Source: Coccinella septempunctata
Lineage: Eukaryota; Arthropoda; Insecta; Coleoptera; Coccinellidae
Length of the DNA: 64,000 bases
Assembly: GCF_907165205.1 (NCBI RefSeq)
Contig: NC_058191.1
Span: 29,468,064-29,532,063 of the forward strand
Direction of reading: 5' to 3'
Part shown: positions 32,607-42,733 of the stretch, one piece after another
Position numbering within the stretch: the first letter of the stretch is position 1
How the letters are laid out: every line of letters starts with the position of its first letter
The notes under the pieces: model-generated
Seen by the model: only the letters and a program-made list of their open reading frames with translations
The model's database searches: none
What the model was told of the DNA's origin: nothing
Translations under genes and position numbers: made by a program

Positions 32607-32790
32607 GCCTTAACAAAGAGGCAATGAATACAATAATAAGAATTAATCCTGATTCAGAGCAACACTCTGACGAGGTCAAATGAGACACAAACTATGTTCA
32701 GCATCTGCTCTTCTTCGGTGGAACGTTCACCATTTAGTTGTCCCGACGATGGCAAATTGGCTAGTTCGGATCGCTGAGGGATTAAAACAA
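32607..32790 (+). repeat. TTGCTTTGACGAGG family, 5' part
   Basis: It starts ACGCCTTAACAAAGAGGCAA, continues TGAATACAATAATAAG, and then CTGACGAGGTCAAATGAGAC and TCTTCGGTGGAACGTTCACC. The copies at 35632-35905 and 36060-36335 share these blocks. The outer GAGGCAATGAATACAATAAT is inverted at the 3' end of the 36060 copy, so the family has terminal inverted repeats. This copy lacks its 3' end. Confidence 0.75.
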
Positions 32791-32989
32791 GTTCATTCCT
32801 TTGATTTATATACTATTTAATGCACTTCACTTCACTGGAAAACTAAGAATAAAATGATCAAGAAAATATGATAGACAGTTTATCTCGTGTATATGGTTGA
32901 AAAATGTCAATTCTACTGACTCATATAAGGCTGATATCGAAAATTATTGTGTCTTTAAAACGTTACAGCTTTCACCTCCTAACGATTGA

Positions 32990-34900
32990 ATTTACTCTCA
33001 ATTTTCTCTATTGCTGCAGAGTCTGTTCTTCTCGAAACAACTGATTAATATTCTGAGAATCTTGTCTGTATTCTCTATCAGTTCTTGTATATTCCTTCCT
33101 CTTACTAGCATATTTGTATTATCTGCAAATTGTATCAGGTCAAAATCCAAATTATTTGATTCTCTTATTGTAATCTCGAGGTTGTTGACATAGACAATGA
33201 ATAAAACTGCCCCTAATATATTGCATTGGATGATTTCTGTTGTGTGTACTTCAGACCTGACTGATATTCCTCCATGCTCTCTGTGACCGGTCACTCAAAT
33301 AGGACCTAAACCATTCAAGAGAACAGCCTCTCACTTCATAGTTTCTCCAGGGGCCCGATTCTCGAATGTGTAGGAATGCAATCCTATAGGAAAAAAATGA
33401 CATTTCCCATGGAATTTTCAAATTCTGTATTCTCGAACTGAAGTATGGGAATATATTCCTTTACATTTCAGAGGAACTGCTTCCTATGGTTTTTTCTATG
33501 GGAATGAGCTGTTTCCAGTAGGAAAATTTGACGTTACAGGGTCGTTTGACGTTTATGTTCTCATTTCGACAGTTTGGCGAATCAATATTTTTCGGAAATC
33601 AATATTAGGGACATATTCATTCATTGAATTTTTTGAAATGTGCCTGGCTGGTCGCCATCTACACATGGAACGAGCTGCGTTGCAAACTCCGTCACAATAA
33701 CTGATTATCATAACAATCACCAAACATTTTCGAAATATTTTCTTCACAAACGTCGACAACAGAAAATATTCAAAGACACTTTCAACTCAAGGAGCTCCAA
33801 AATGTGACGTGAGGAAAAGTAATCATCTCACCGTAACGACCATTTCGGAAATATTTCCTCTGAATTTGGATGTTACAGTTTTATATCGAACATATTCTTT
33901 TTATTACATTTTATGATTATTTACCCCTTATCATGAAATATTCTTTTATATGTTTGAGAACAAAACCAACAGTAGAGAAAATTCAGCGTATATTATCATT
34001 GTAAACGAAATTATTATACAACAATTAACGAACAGGCTATGTGACAATAAAACAAGAATCTGAATAATAAATAATTACAGCAACAATAATGACTCAACAA
34101 GAAATAACATTTCAACAAACTTATCTGAAAACTTAATGCTGACTTAATAATATATGTATATATATAATTATTTAGTATATGCCTTTTCTTCGCCAATGAC
34201 CTAAGTCTCTCAAGTCCTCAGACGCCTCCATTATTTCAATCAGAAGTTTTTTCTACTCCTTACTGATACTGGCCCCTCCTCGATCTCTTTTATTTCCGTT
34301 TCTATCCATCTTTCTTCGCTGTCTTATGTATTATGAACAAGTAGTAATAAAAATATATCAAAACACTTTGAACACAATATTGAAGTCATGAAGTTTTCAT
34401 TCATTGAGTTCAATGTCAAAATAATATAACCTCAGAACTACATACCACAGAATATGTTACATATTACCAACATAATTTACATCTTTTTCATTGGTGTATT
34501 CGTTAAAGGACAAGACACTATAATCGACAAACCTCACTCTGTCAATCCTATGGGAAAAACTATTCCATCGAATTCGAGAATAGGTATCACGTCAAATTAT
34601 GATTTCCTATGGGAACTGAAAGCATGGGATCATGTTCCTATAGGATCTAATTCCTACACATTCGAGAATCGGGACCCAGGAGGAGATTCCTATCCAAACA
34701 ATCAAAGTCCTTTGAGAGGTCTAAAAAGATGCTCATCCCTATATCGCCCTCCTCCAAATATTTTAGGATTGCCTGTGTGAAACTGTATATGGCACTTTGT
34801 GTTGACTTATTTTTGAGGTAATCATATTGACTTTCGGTTATTACCGAAGGTGTAGTGAAAATCATTCTCAATGTAGCCACAGCCAGTTTCATAATCAATT
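32990..34900 (-). pseudogene. Non-LTR reverse transcriptase, split by an insertion
   Basis: On the minus strand the first part (34900-34680) reads YDYLKNKSTQSAIYSF, then GMSIFLDLSKDFDCLD, which carries the first catalytic Asp of a reverse transcriptase. After the 1.3-kb insertion at 33350-34677 it resumes with EVRGCSLEWFRSYLSDR, then IIQCNILGAVLFIVYVNNLE and QFADNTNMLV. The last is the YADD catalytic box with the second Asp changed to Asn. The GVPQGS motif is also altered (VHTTEIIQCN). It is dead through mutation and insertion, and lacks the N-terminal endonuclease and the tail. Confidence 0.85.
33350..34677. mobile_element. 1.3-kb TIR element inside the reverse transcriptase
   Basis: GGGGCCCGATTCTCGAATGT at the left is inverted at the right (ACATTCGAGAATCGGGACCC). 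The mirrored arms continue with many CCTATAGGA/TTCCTATGGGA words for about 190 bp. The interior (33790-34450) is AT-rich without a transposase; a 68-codon minus frame at 33553-33759 is unrecognised. The target duplication is unclear: CCAGG can be read at both edges but overlaps the TIR. Confidence 0.85.
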
Positions 34901-35630
34901 CAAAGTCTCTTCAGTTTTAGAGCTACTCTAGTTTCTATGTTTAGTATGTTTAGTCAAACTGGAAGAAGCTTTAAAATAAAAGGTTGAATTTTCAACTACA
35001 TTTCCTTCAAAGTTTTGTGTACATTGTATTCGGTTAAACCGTTCCACCTCTTCAAAAAAGGTTCACTTTTAAAACAAATCATTGGATAGGTGTTTTTCCT
35101 GTGCAATTGGACTTTGGCCGATATTTAAATGAAGCGAGCCCAAGCTTTCTAGATTCCACATCTGAACTGGCGGACGTATCTGCTTCCAAATAGAGAAGGG
35201 CTTTTGACCCTGTAATCCAGCGGACTAGGCAGCATTGCTTTAGTTTATATTCGAACGCAGTAAGCATCTTCGCAATGTGCCTAGATGTGGGAGAAAGACA
35301 AACAGAAGTACAGAACGTGGCTTGCCGGCCCAAATCGGAGATAAGGGTGTATGGGAGGTGAGAACGATTCCGACCGACAACTTATTCAATCAAGGTTTTC
35401 AGGAGGGTCTCGTCTAAATGGCGCTTACGACGCCGTTTCAGGTTGTAGTGGACGCCCGGGCATTGCTCGGAATAATTAAATACAGGAACGAATGCGAAAA
35501 CATTCCAATGAACCTTTGTTTCAGATTGTGTCAACGTTCATACTTACCATGTTATAGTTTCTCTTACTGTTCAGAAAAGTCCCTCCTAATGGAAAAATAT
35601 ATGAAGAATAAAATGAACTAATTCAGATGC
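34901..35630. other. Unassigned; may include upstream LINE remnants
   Basis: The part next to 34900 may be the upstream end of the split reverse transcriptase but shows no clear motif. From 35080 to 35480 the sequence is somewhat GC-richer (minus frame 35079-35333, unrecognised). Confidence 0.35.
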
Positions 35631-35631
35631 A

Positions 35632-35905
35632 TATCAGTGGTGTCAATATCAACAAGTTTTACGATCTGAATTGAACTAGCCACAATTTCCCATCGCCAGG
35701 GCCACTAAATGGAGAACGTTCCACCGAAAAAAAACAGCTGCTGACCATGGTTTCGGTCACATTTGACCTCGTCAGAGCAATAGAGCTTCTTCTTTGATGG
35801 AAAAACGTTTGGAATTGGGAATTGGTGGACTCCTATTGAATACTATCAGACGCTACTGAGTGGGCAATGATTGTATTCATTGCCTCCCTGTCAAGGCGTG
35901 ATCTT
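35632..35905 (-). repeat. TTGCTTTGACGAGG family, minus-strand copy
   Basis: The reverse complement gives ACGCCTTGACAGGGAGGCAA at the 5' end, then GACGAGGTCAAATGTGACCG, CGGTGGAACGTTCTCCATTT and CTTGTTGATATTGACACCAC. It lies head to head with the plus copy at 36060, so the pair can form a large hairpin. Confidence 0.8.
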
Positions 35906-36059
35906 TCTCCATTATTCTACCGCTGGCATCATTTCTGCGTGAACTGAATGTGCTCCCAACTTCTCAATTCTCTTTACACCCATGTTGCTTGCAATAAGCA
36001 AGCTGGCGTTCTGAATTAAAGGAAATATGGGACATATGTCTTCGTCTGGGTTTCGATCT

Positions 36060-36335
36060 GGAGGGGATTGAAGCAGTGTCTGCAATAAGATTTCATCAAT
36101 TGCAAACGTTTTTTCATTGTAGAAGAAGTTGTGTTGCTTTGACGAGGGCAAATGAGGCCGAAACCATGGTCAGCAACTGCTTTTCTTCGGTGGAACGTTC
36201 TCCATTTAGTGGCTCTGTCGATGGCAAATTGGCTAGTTCAGTTCAGATCGTAACACTTGTTGATATTCACATCATCGAGTGGTACGGCTCTGCTTATTAT
36301 TTTATTCATTGCTCAATTGTTTAGACGTAATCTTT
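36060..36335 (+). repeat. TTGCTTTGACGAGG family, plus-strand copy
   Basis: It contains GTTGTGTTGCTTTGACGAGG, CTTCGGTGGAACGTTCTCCA and CTTGTTGATATTCACATCAT. It ends with TTATTCATTGCTCAATTG and TAGACGTAATC, the inverted form of the family's 5' end. The frame 36076-36324 is a reading of the repeat. Confidence 0.8.
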
Positions 36336-36490
36336 CTTCATTGTATGAAAAATGTTCCAAACAGCGAAATTTTAGAGTGCCCTGAAACGTGCTTCTCATG
36401 GCTAAGGATTGCATGATTTTATTGATGAGATGCGGTTCCTTGTGAAAGTGTGTTGAAAGCGAGTGTGAAAGTGACAGTGGGACCTGAATT

Positions 36491-36642
36491 AAGCCTTGTT
36501 CAGACTAGGCTAGTATTTTTGTCAAGTAGCTATTAATTTAGTGTGTGAACACCAAGAATTAAGTCGAGTTCAGCTACTAAATTACACTCTACTGAATTAC
36601 ATTCTACTGGATTAAACTACTAGCCTACTCTGAACAAGGCTT
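36491..36642. mobile_element. 152-bp hairpin MITE
   Basis: AAGCCTTGTTCAGACTAGGC at the left mirrors CCTACTCTGAACAAGGCTT at the right; the inner TAGTAG and GTAATTCAGTA-type words pair as well. There is no coding. Sequence around it (36336-36490 and 36643-37018) is unassigned. Confidence 0.78.
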
Positions 36643-37106
36643 GAGCGACTAGAGGAGAGACAATTACCACTCTGTCTCTAGCTATCGAGTAGAGTTCTTT
36701 GGCCCTTTGCACTTGCCTACTCTTTTTTCAGGGACATCTTACGAGTAACTCTTGCAATGTAATGAGAATAATGTATAACCAAAAATTAATGCTCGTTTTC
36801 ACCAATAATGCCTAACTTTACAGGGACACCTAAGCCCATTTAAGTGAAAGTAGGTAAGAATTTCGTTTTCAATAATGTTTAGGGGACACTTGAACGTCAA
36901 GGGACATCGTAAAACCTGAACGATAAAGGCCCGAAAGATGATACCCTTTAGAATTCTTAACAAATGAGAGAAAGACACGAGAATTGGTCGGGCAAAATGA
37001 AAATCTTCATATATTTTTAATTCGTTTAATCAATAATGGGTAATCTCAGCTTGAGGACTGGTGAAACATCAACGGGAAACAAAAAACCATTGTTAAAATT
37101 TCCAAC

Positions 37107-37137
37107 GTTTCGAATCTTTATTGATTCTTCATCAGGG
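37107..37137 (-). ncRNA. Hammerhead-ribozyme-like core (minus arm)
   Basis: On the minus strand CTGATGA is followed by AGAATC, loop AATAAA, GATTC and then GAAAC. That is the invariant CUGAUGA box, a 5-bp stem II and the GAAA box in the right order and spacing. It is the mirror of the plus-strand core at 37165. A clear stem III and a UH cleavage site are not seen, so activity is doubtful. Confidence 0.5.
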
Positions 37138-37164
37138 CTATTTATAAAAACCCAATAAATAGCC

Positions 37165-37193
37165 CTGATGAAGAATCAATAAAGATTCGAAAC
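37165..37193 (+). ncRNA. Hammerhead-ribozyme-like core (plus arm)
   Basis: CTGATGA (37165-37171), GAATC/GATTC stem II (37173-37177 with 37184-37188) around AATAAA, and GAAAC (37189-37193). Downstream GTT...AAC could be a weak stem III, and GGGTTTTTT at 37211 could pair with AAAAACCC at 37146, on the upstream side where stem I belongs. The cleavage triplet is not evident. Confidence 0.5.
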
Positions 37194-37381
37194 GTTGGCA
37201 ATTTTAACAAGGGTTTTTTGTTTCCCGTTGATGTTTCACCAGTCCTCAAGCTGAAATTACCCATTATTGACCAATTATAAGGACGAGATTTGATAACCAA
37301 TTCGTTTAATTTAAAAGACCAATGTGAGACTGTGACTTAGTAATGAGGGTTTTTTTTTGTCTAGTTTGCAGAGACTCAGTT

Positions 37382-37430
37382 GGACAAAATGCCGATGTTT
37401 CGATTTATTTTAAATTATCATCGGGGCTAT
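37382..37430 (-). ncRNA. Degenerate hammerhead-like core, separate copy
   Basis: On the minus strand CCGATGA replaces CTGATGA, followed by ATTTA/TAAAT stem II and GAAACATCGGCATTTTG. The architecture equals the core at 37165 but the sequence differs, so it is another family member. The C for U change in the first box would be expected to abolish catalysis. Confidence 0.4.
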
Positions 37431-37559
37431 TGCCATCTCAAAAAATAATGAAACTGAGGACGAAATAACAACAGACATCACGGATCAAAACTTGTGTATA
37501 ATATTTTTAATATTTGTTTTTTAATTCCTGCTTTCTCAGCTTCAGTAAACGAAGGCCCA

Positions 37560-37860
37560 GAAGCAATTAAATACTCTACAGGCTTTGCCTAGAGGAGAGC
37601 ATATCCTCTGCAACTGTCTTGCGACCGATATGGACAGACTTGAAATATTTGGTTCGCTCAAGCTGGATCTAGAGGACAATTCCCCCTGTGACATCACCTC
37701 TTTACTGAGAACAATGGGGCTCGAGGAAGAAGTTTCACCATCTGAGCTTGTTTGTGGGCCTCAATAGACCGCTTTGGTCGCGTTTGCAGGTCCGGTGGTC
37801 AGACCGAAACGCCCAACAATCTGTAATTCTGTAAGGCCCAGAAGCTGAAAATATCTATAC
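37560..37860 (+). pseudogene. LINE 3' end after the RNase H region
   Basis: The plus frame contains GEHILCNCLATDMDRLEIFG, then LEDNSPCDITSLLRTMGLEE, ending at TAG in 37767. The EHILCNC-A motif and a closing I--LL---GL block are the C-terminal signature of RNase H-bearing jockey/I-type LINE polyproteins. The following bases (GGGCCTCAATAGACCGCTTT and CCGACC-like words) look like the matching 3' untranslated region. Only this tail remains; upstream sequence belongs to something else. Confidence 0.75.
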
Positions 37861-38176
37861 TATACTATAATGTAGGAGAAATGTTTGTACCAAATGATCA
37901 TCGGTACCGTAGCATCTTTTATTGTTTCACTATATCCATAATATTGCAAACAATTATGTTAAAAAAATTGTTCCTACTTAGTGTTAAACCTCTAATACCC
38001 CTAAGAATAAAGAATATCTGGATATTCCTGGAAATATTTCTTGAAGTACCTTACATAAAATTTGAAAAATTCGTATTCTGCTGTACAATGCAATTCTTTG
38101 TACACTTGTTATTTATGTCAAGATTTTCTTTCAGTCTTTATCTGATATCTCAAAATCATTATTTGCCCTGAAATGA

Positions 38177-38301
38177 AGAAAGACAGTATTTTATAATGTG
38201 GCTCATCGAAAACAAATAAACCAATCAACCGAATTTAGCAAAACCTTAAGCGGAAGTGCGGAAAATTCTATCAACGTTGGAGCCAAGCAGCATCTGGATA
38301 G
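38177..38301 (+). CDS. Weak exon candidate with consensus donor
   Basis: A stop-free frame of 41 codons (VFYNVAHRKQINQS, then EFSKTLSGSAENSINVGAKQ) ends at GGATAG/GTAAGAAC, a good donor. No good acceptor was found before it, and I recognise no family. Low support. Confidence 0.2.
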
Positions 38302-41300
38302 GTAAGAACTTGGATGGGAAAACATTTCATGCTGTAAGTAAACCATATATTTTATGTTGAGTCTTCTTCTACAAGCAGAATATATAGGAATTTCTCTAAC
38401 TCGTTCAGCGCAGGGTTTTAAGTGTCTTATATTTCACGATAAGTAGAAGACGCAGCTGGCTTGTTTTCGAGGTTGCTAGCTTTTACATTAGTTAATTCGG
38501 CTGGTTGGAATAATGTTCCAACAATTCCCTGAAATATAGTGCCGATATGTAGGTGGAGAAAAACAAGATTTCCTATTATACTTAGTATCTATATATGGGC
38601 AGAATTTGTACACCTACTTTCAAGGGGATATTTACCGACGACCACAGAAAGTATTGAAAATAATCCTCATTGTTGACAAACATATAAATGCATACATTTT
38701 CAACCATTCATGAAAAGGAATACCATTATAACTGTCATATATCTGGCGGGAAAAAACTGGGACATGTATAATAGGAGACCTTTAGTATTTCATCAAGCAA
38801 AACGTGAATATTCATCGGAGTCAATTCGACAGGTGATGGCAAATGTGTGTTCCCCTTTTATATGCGAAAAGTTTCATGCTGTTCTCACCTGAAATATCCA
38901 GTTTTATTACAATAGATTTTCCCTGTATTCATTCACGAAAAAGCGGATATTGGAACGTTATTTTGTTATGAATGAAAAACATTCCATAAAACGCGCAATT
39001 TCAAATGAAAATATTGTCGCCCCAAATGAAAATACAACAAAACAATTCGAATTTTCGCCCTTTTAAAGCACTGAAACATGAAAATCGAAAACACCTTTCA
39101 CGCGAATTACTTTCCAGTTCGTGTAACAATGAAAATACATACATGAATGTTATTTCATACAAATTCAACGTCTCTTGAAAAATTTCTGTTGAATTCTTGT
39201 AAGCCTTTAAATGTACAAGGTGCTTTTATTGGTAATGGTTATATCCGTCCGTTTTTAATAAAAAATGAGTTCACAACTTAGGATGTAGGTATGTCCTCAA
39301 ATATCCTGTTATGAGAAGTGAAGTCAGTATGTCTCTTAAAAAACACCAATGTGAAAAAAAGCTAAGAGTTCGAAACCTCACATAAAAAAAGTGTTCGAAG
39401 TTGTCCACATAGTCTTGCCGATTCAGAATGTGGACAAGAATACTTTAGCAATAATTTAAACAGGAACAATTTTACAAGCACTTTCAATACCGTGTCCCAA
39501 TTCTTCTTCACTGTTCACCCTCTGGTCATGATATACCAAGTTTTTCAAAAGCTCCCAACTTGATATGGGTTCATCTTCGACTATTTCTTGAAATTGTTTC
39601 TGCCATTCATAATTAATATTTCATCTTTCAACAAGTCAAAGAAATCACGAAGTGGCGAGCATTTCACATAATCCAATTAGATCTTGGGGATGATTGCCTC
39701 ACTATTTTATAAGGGTGGAATGATTTATTCTGACAAGCTACCTTCTGTTACAAAAAACGAATTAAATACATTCGAAAACAAACAGTGTATTCTTCTATTC
39801 AGAAGAAAGACATGTTGAACATTCAATAAAATGCATATGTGAGAGATAAAAAGTTATTAGCTAATAATAAAAAAAACATACCAAGATGATGTGATTATAA
39901 AAGACAAATATAGATGATGTTGGCTCACATACCTGAAACAATTGAAAAATATGAAATTATTATAAAATGTCTTGAAAAATTAGCATTTTTCAATTCAATA
40001 ATCATGAAAATGAGTGAAATTAGTTCTGGATGTTCGAATCATGTTTGATTATAATATTTTTCATTCATTCTTACAACAAAATTATATAAAGACTACTAGT
40101 CTTCATCCAATGACCACAAAATGCCTTTTTCTAAACTGTCCAGCACTTGTAAAACATTTTCTCACACATTTTTGAAAGCGTGTTCATTCATTCACTCGAG
40201 CATGTTTTACATTTTTGAAAACGTGTACTTTAAAAGGAAAGGCCAAAGTGCTTAGTTTACATGAAAGACCCACTTTAATATTCGACAAGGAATCACTACC
40301 TAAAATTTTTGCAATTATTTGGTAACACCCTGTAAATGCTAGCTGGCAAACACTGTTTAAAATAAATATGGGTCATTGTCTATTATCAAGATTGGCATCA
40401 ATATCTAACGATAACTGACTGAAATTTAAAGAAAACTTCTTAAAGACTTCATAGTTGAGAATGGAAATATTCATAAAATAAATAACTAAATTACTTTTTC
40501 AATTTAACCTCATCTTTAAATAAGTTGAAAGCTATAAGCGTAGCAGAAAAACAATATGAATTGCAAAAGGCCAATTCTAACCTAAACTATAAGACGCTAG
40601 GTATAGGAATGTCTGGAACAAAATTCCGTTCAGTAGCTCTCGTCAGACATTCTGTTCAAATAACTTTGCAACATATCTCAATCTAATTTGCGCTTCTCCT
40701 TGTGAAATGAAGCCTAATATGCTGCTAAATATTCCGGACTTCTCCTCACCAGTTTCCCGCTTTATTAGATTAGTGCTTGTTGAAAAATTTGATTATTGCA
40801 GAATCGTGTCCCACTCGCAATCTCATCTATCGTTAACTGATTCGGAAAGTTTACAGCGTTGACTGAAATTCGAGCAAAAGTTAAAATTCAATCTCTATCA
40901 AATTTTCAGTTAAATGGGAGCTGCGCCTCTATGAATAGAGGAGCTATGTGGGAAGGGGAATGGAGGGAGGTAATCCTTCTCGAATTTCAATGATAGCTCT
41001 TCCTGGAAATCGCCGGCACTGATACAATTTCAGGCGATGATTGAAAACCGAATTTAGGTTCTACTCGTAAACGTTCGACGCTGCACGAAAAACGAATATT
41101 TACATATGAAATTAAAAAGATACCAAATCGATAAAATAGATTATAATACCTACGAGTCCAGATCGTGTGTGATCTGCATTTTCTGAAATTCACGAGAAAA
41201 ACGCGAAATCTTTGTTGGGTGATCACTCAATCAATCATATGATTCTGATCAGAATATTGACCTTTAAGGTTTTTTTATTGTGAATGAGAGTTAAATGGCA

Positions 41301-42733
41301 ACCTAGGATGACCTAATTTTTTATAGTACATATATATTTTAACTTACAAGTTTCATCCAAAGTTGTCACCACTGACTCAAATAAAAGTGGGATGAAAATA
41401 CGGAACCAATAATATAAATTTGATGCACCAACATTTTCATTTCACCTGCACATTGACTGCGTCAATATTTCTACACTAATCGCCCCATTTTACCCTAGAG
41501 AATTGCGGGTAGAAACAGAACTGTCAGGTTAAACCTATAATATCTCCTTAGAAGTAAAAAATTGTCCATTAGCTAACCGATTCATTAATAAATAAATTTC
41601 TCATTACTTACTCCCAATACTCAAGGAACTGAGCATTGAACAAACTAACTGAACTCTATTTTGTTTGAGATGAGAAATCTCTCAATACCAGAACTTGTTG
41701 AAATATATTGAATCTGAAATATTATTGAGGTTGATTTTGAGGAAATTTTAACCATAACAAAATCCCCATAATTGAAATAATTATTCCTCAAATTGAAGAT
41801 TTAAGAAACTAAATTTCAATTTTAACATTTTTAATTCACTTCCAAATAATCCATTTGAAAATGGTCTTCACATAACTCCGGAACCAGAGACCGATTTTGA
41901 TGAGAATTCCGCTAAAGTAGGTAGGTTTAGAGAATTCGAAGTAGGTTTTTTGTGAGATTCATTCCTACTCCTATATAATACAGAAATGACGAAAAATATC
42001 GATTTTGCCATAAAGAAGTTGTGAATGAAGGTTTGCATGGCCGACGATGGGCAAATTATAAGAGATAGAGGAAATGGTCAAGTACAATTGACTTCCGAGG
42101 ATAACCCATGATAACGAATTTTAACATGTTTAAATCAATAAAAAATTATTGAATGGAATGATGTTCCACTTGAAGAGGGTTTTTGACTGGCATGAAATGA
42201 TATAATATGAAAATTTATTTGTGATGAAGAATGCTCACTACAGCATAGTTTTATAAAAGTAATTTGCGAGATATGATAGGGTAAAGAAATACGAATTTAA
42301 GCAGGAAACGTGTCTACTTCCAGGCCAGGTTATATAGAAAGGGCACGATCATTTTGGGATCAAGGATCGTAAGAAGTCCTTGATCATAGGGAGTTGTAGT
42401 TTTTTTTTCAAAGAATTTTTTGGAAATTGGAGTTTATTTTTTGTTTTTCTCATCGTGAGGGTTTCCATCACATGGTGATTAATCATTATTTCTTTTCAAT
42501 TTCAGTTTTCATAGGGAGGTTTCTTGATATTCTGATCATTTTCTTTTTTGAATTATTCTAAAGATATCCTAACTTGCGTCCTACTATGAAATATTGGGCA
42601 AGCCAAACTGCGGGTTCAATCTAGTTACCCATAAATTAACAAAAGTTTCTTCAAATTCTTTATCCTTATCGAACAAACTAACTGAACACTCTTCTATTTC
42701 AGCTGGGAACCTCTTAACATTAAAATTCGACTA
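38302..42733. other. Long AT-rich interval without recognised genes
   Basis: I see no transposon pair or gene apart from the short minus-strand open stretch at 39456-39620. An isolated AACACCCTGTA at 40325-40335 may be the end of another TA-type MITE whose partner I could not find. The minus frame 40987-41226 is unrecognised. It resembles ordinary intergenic or intronic sequence. Confidence 0.4.
39456..39620 (-). CDS. Unidentified ATG-less acidic open stretch
   Basis: Between two in-frame stops the minus strand encodes INYEWQKQFQEIVEDEP, then SSWELLKNLVYHDQRVNSEE, then ELGHGIESACKIVPV. The biased, charged composition reads like real protein, perhaps a fragment of a transposase tail or an internal exon. 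No start codon and no clear splice edges are present. I do not recognise a family. Confidence 0.25.
   Translation of the reverse strand, partial: NINYEWQKQFQEIVEDEPISSWELLKNLVYHDQRVNSEEELGHGIESACKIVPV

Larger units (their letters stand above)
37031..37298. mobile_element. Palindromic Penelope-type terminal repeat fragment with 12-bp duplication
   Basis: CAATAATGGGTAATCTCAGC at the left is mirrored by ATTACCCATTATTG at 37256-37269, giving a ~240-bp palindrome with its axis near 37150, followed by a 29-bp one-sided tail. AATTCGTTTAAT stands at both edges (37019-37030 and 37299-37310), a 12-bp direct repeat as expected of target-primed retrotransposition. Each arm carries a hammerhead-ribozyme-like core. 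Hammerheads are established in the terminal repeats of Penelope-like elements; assigning this palindrome to them is inference. Confidence 0.65.

Noticed and set aside
37019..37310. Palindrome as a transcription terminator or CRISPR-like repeat
   Set aside because: Eukaryotic context, only one unit, with hammerhead-like boxes and a flanking 12-bp duplication; a mobile-element origin fits better.
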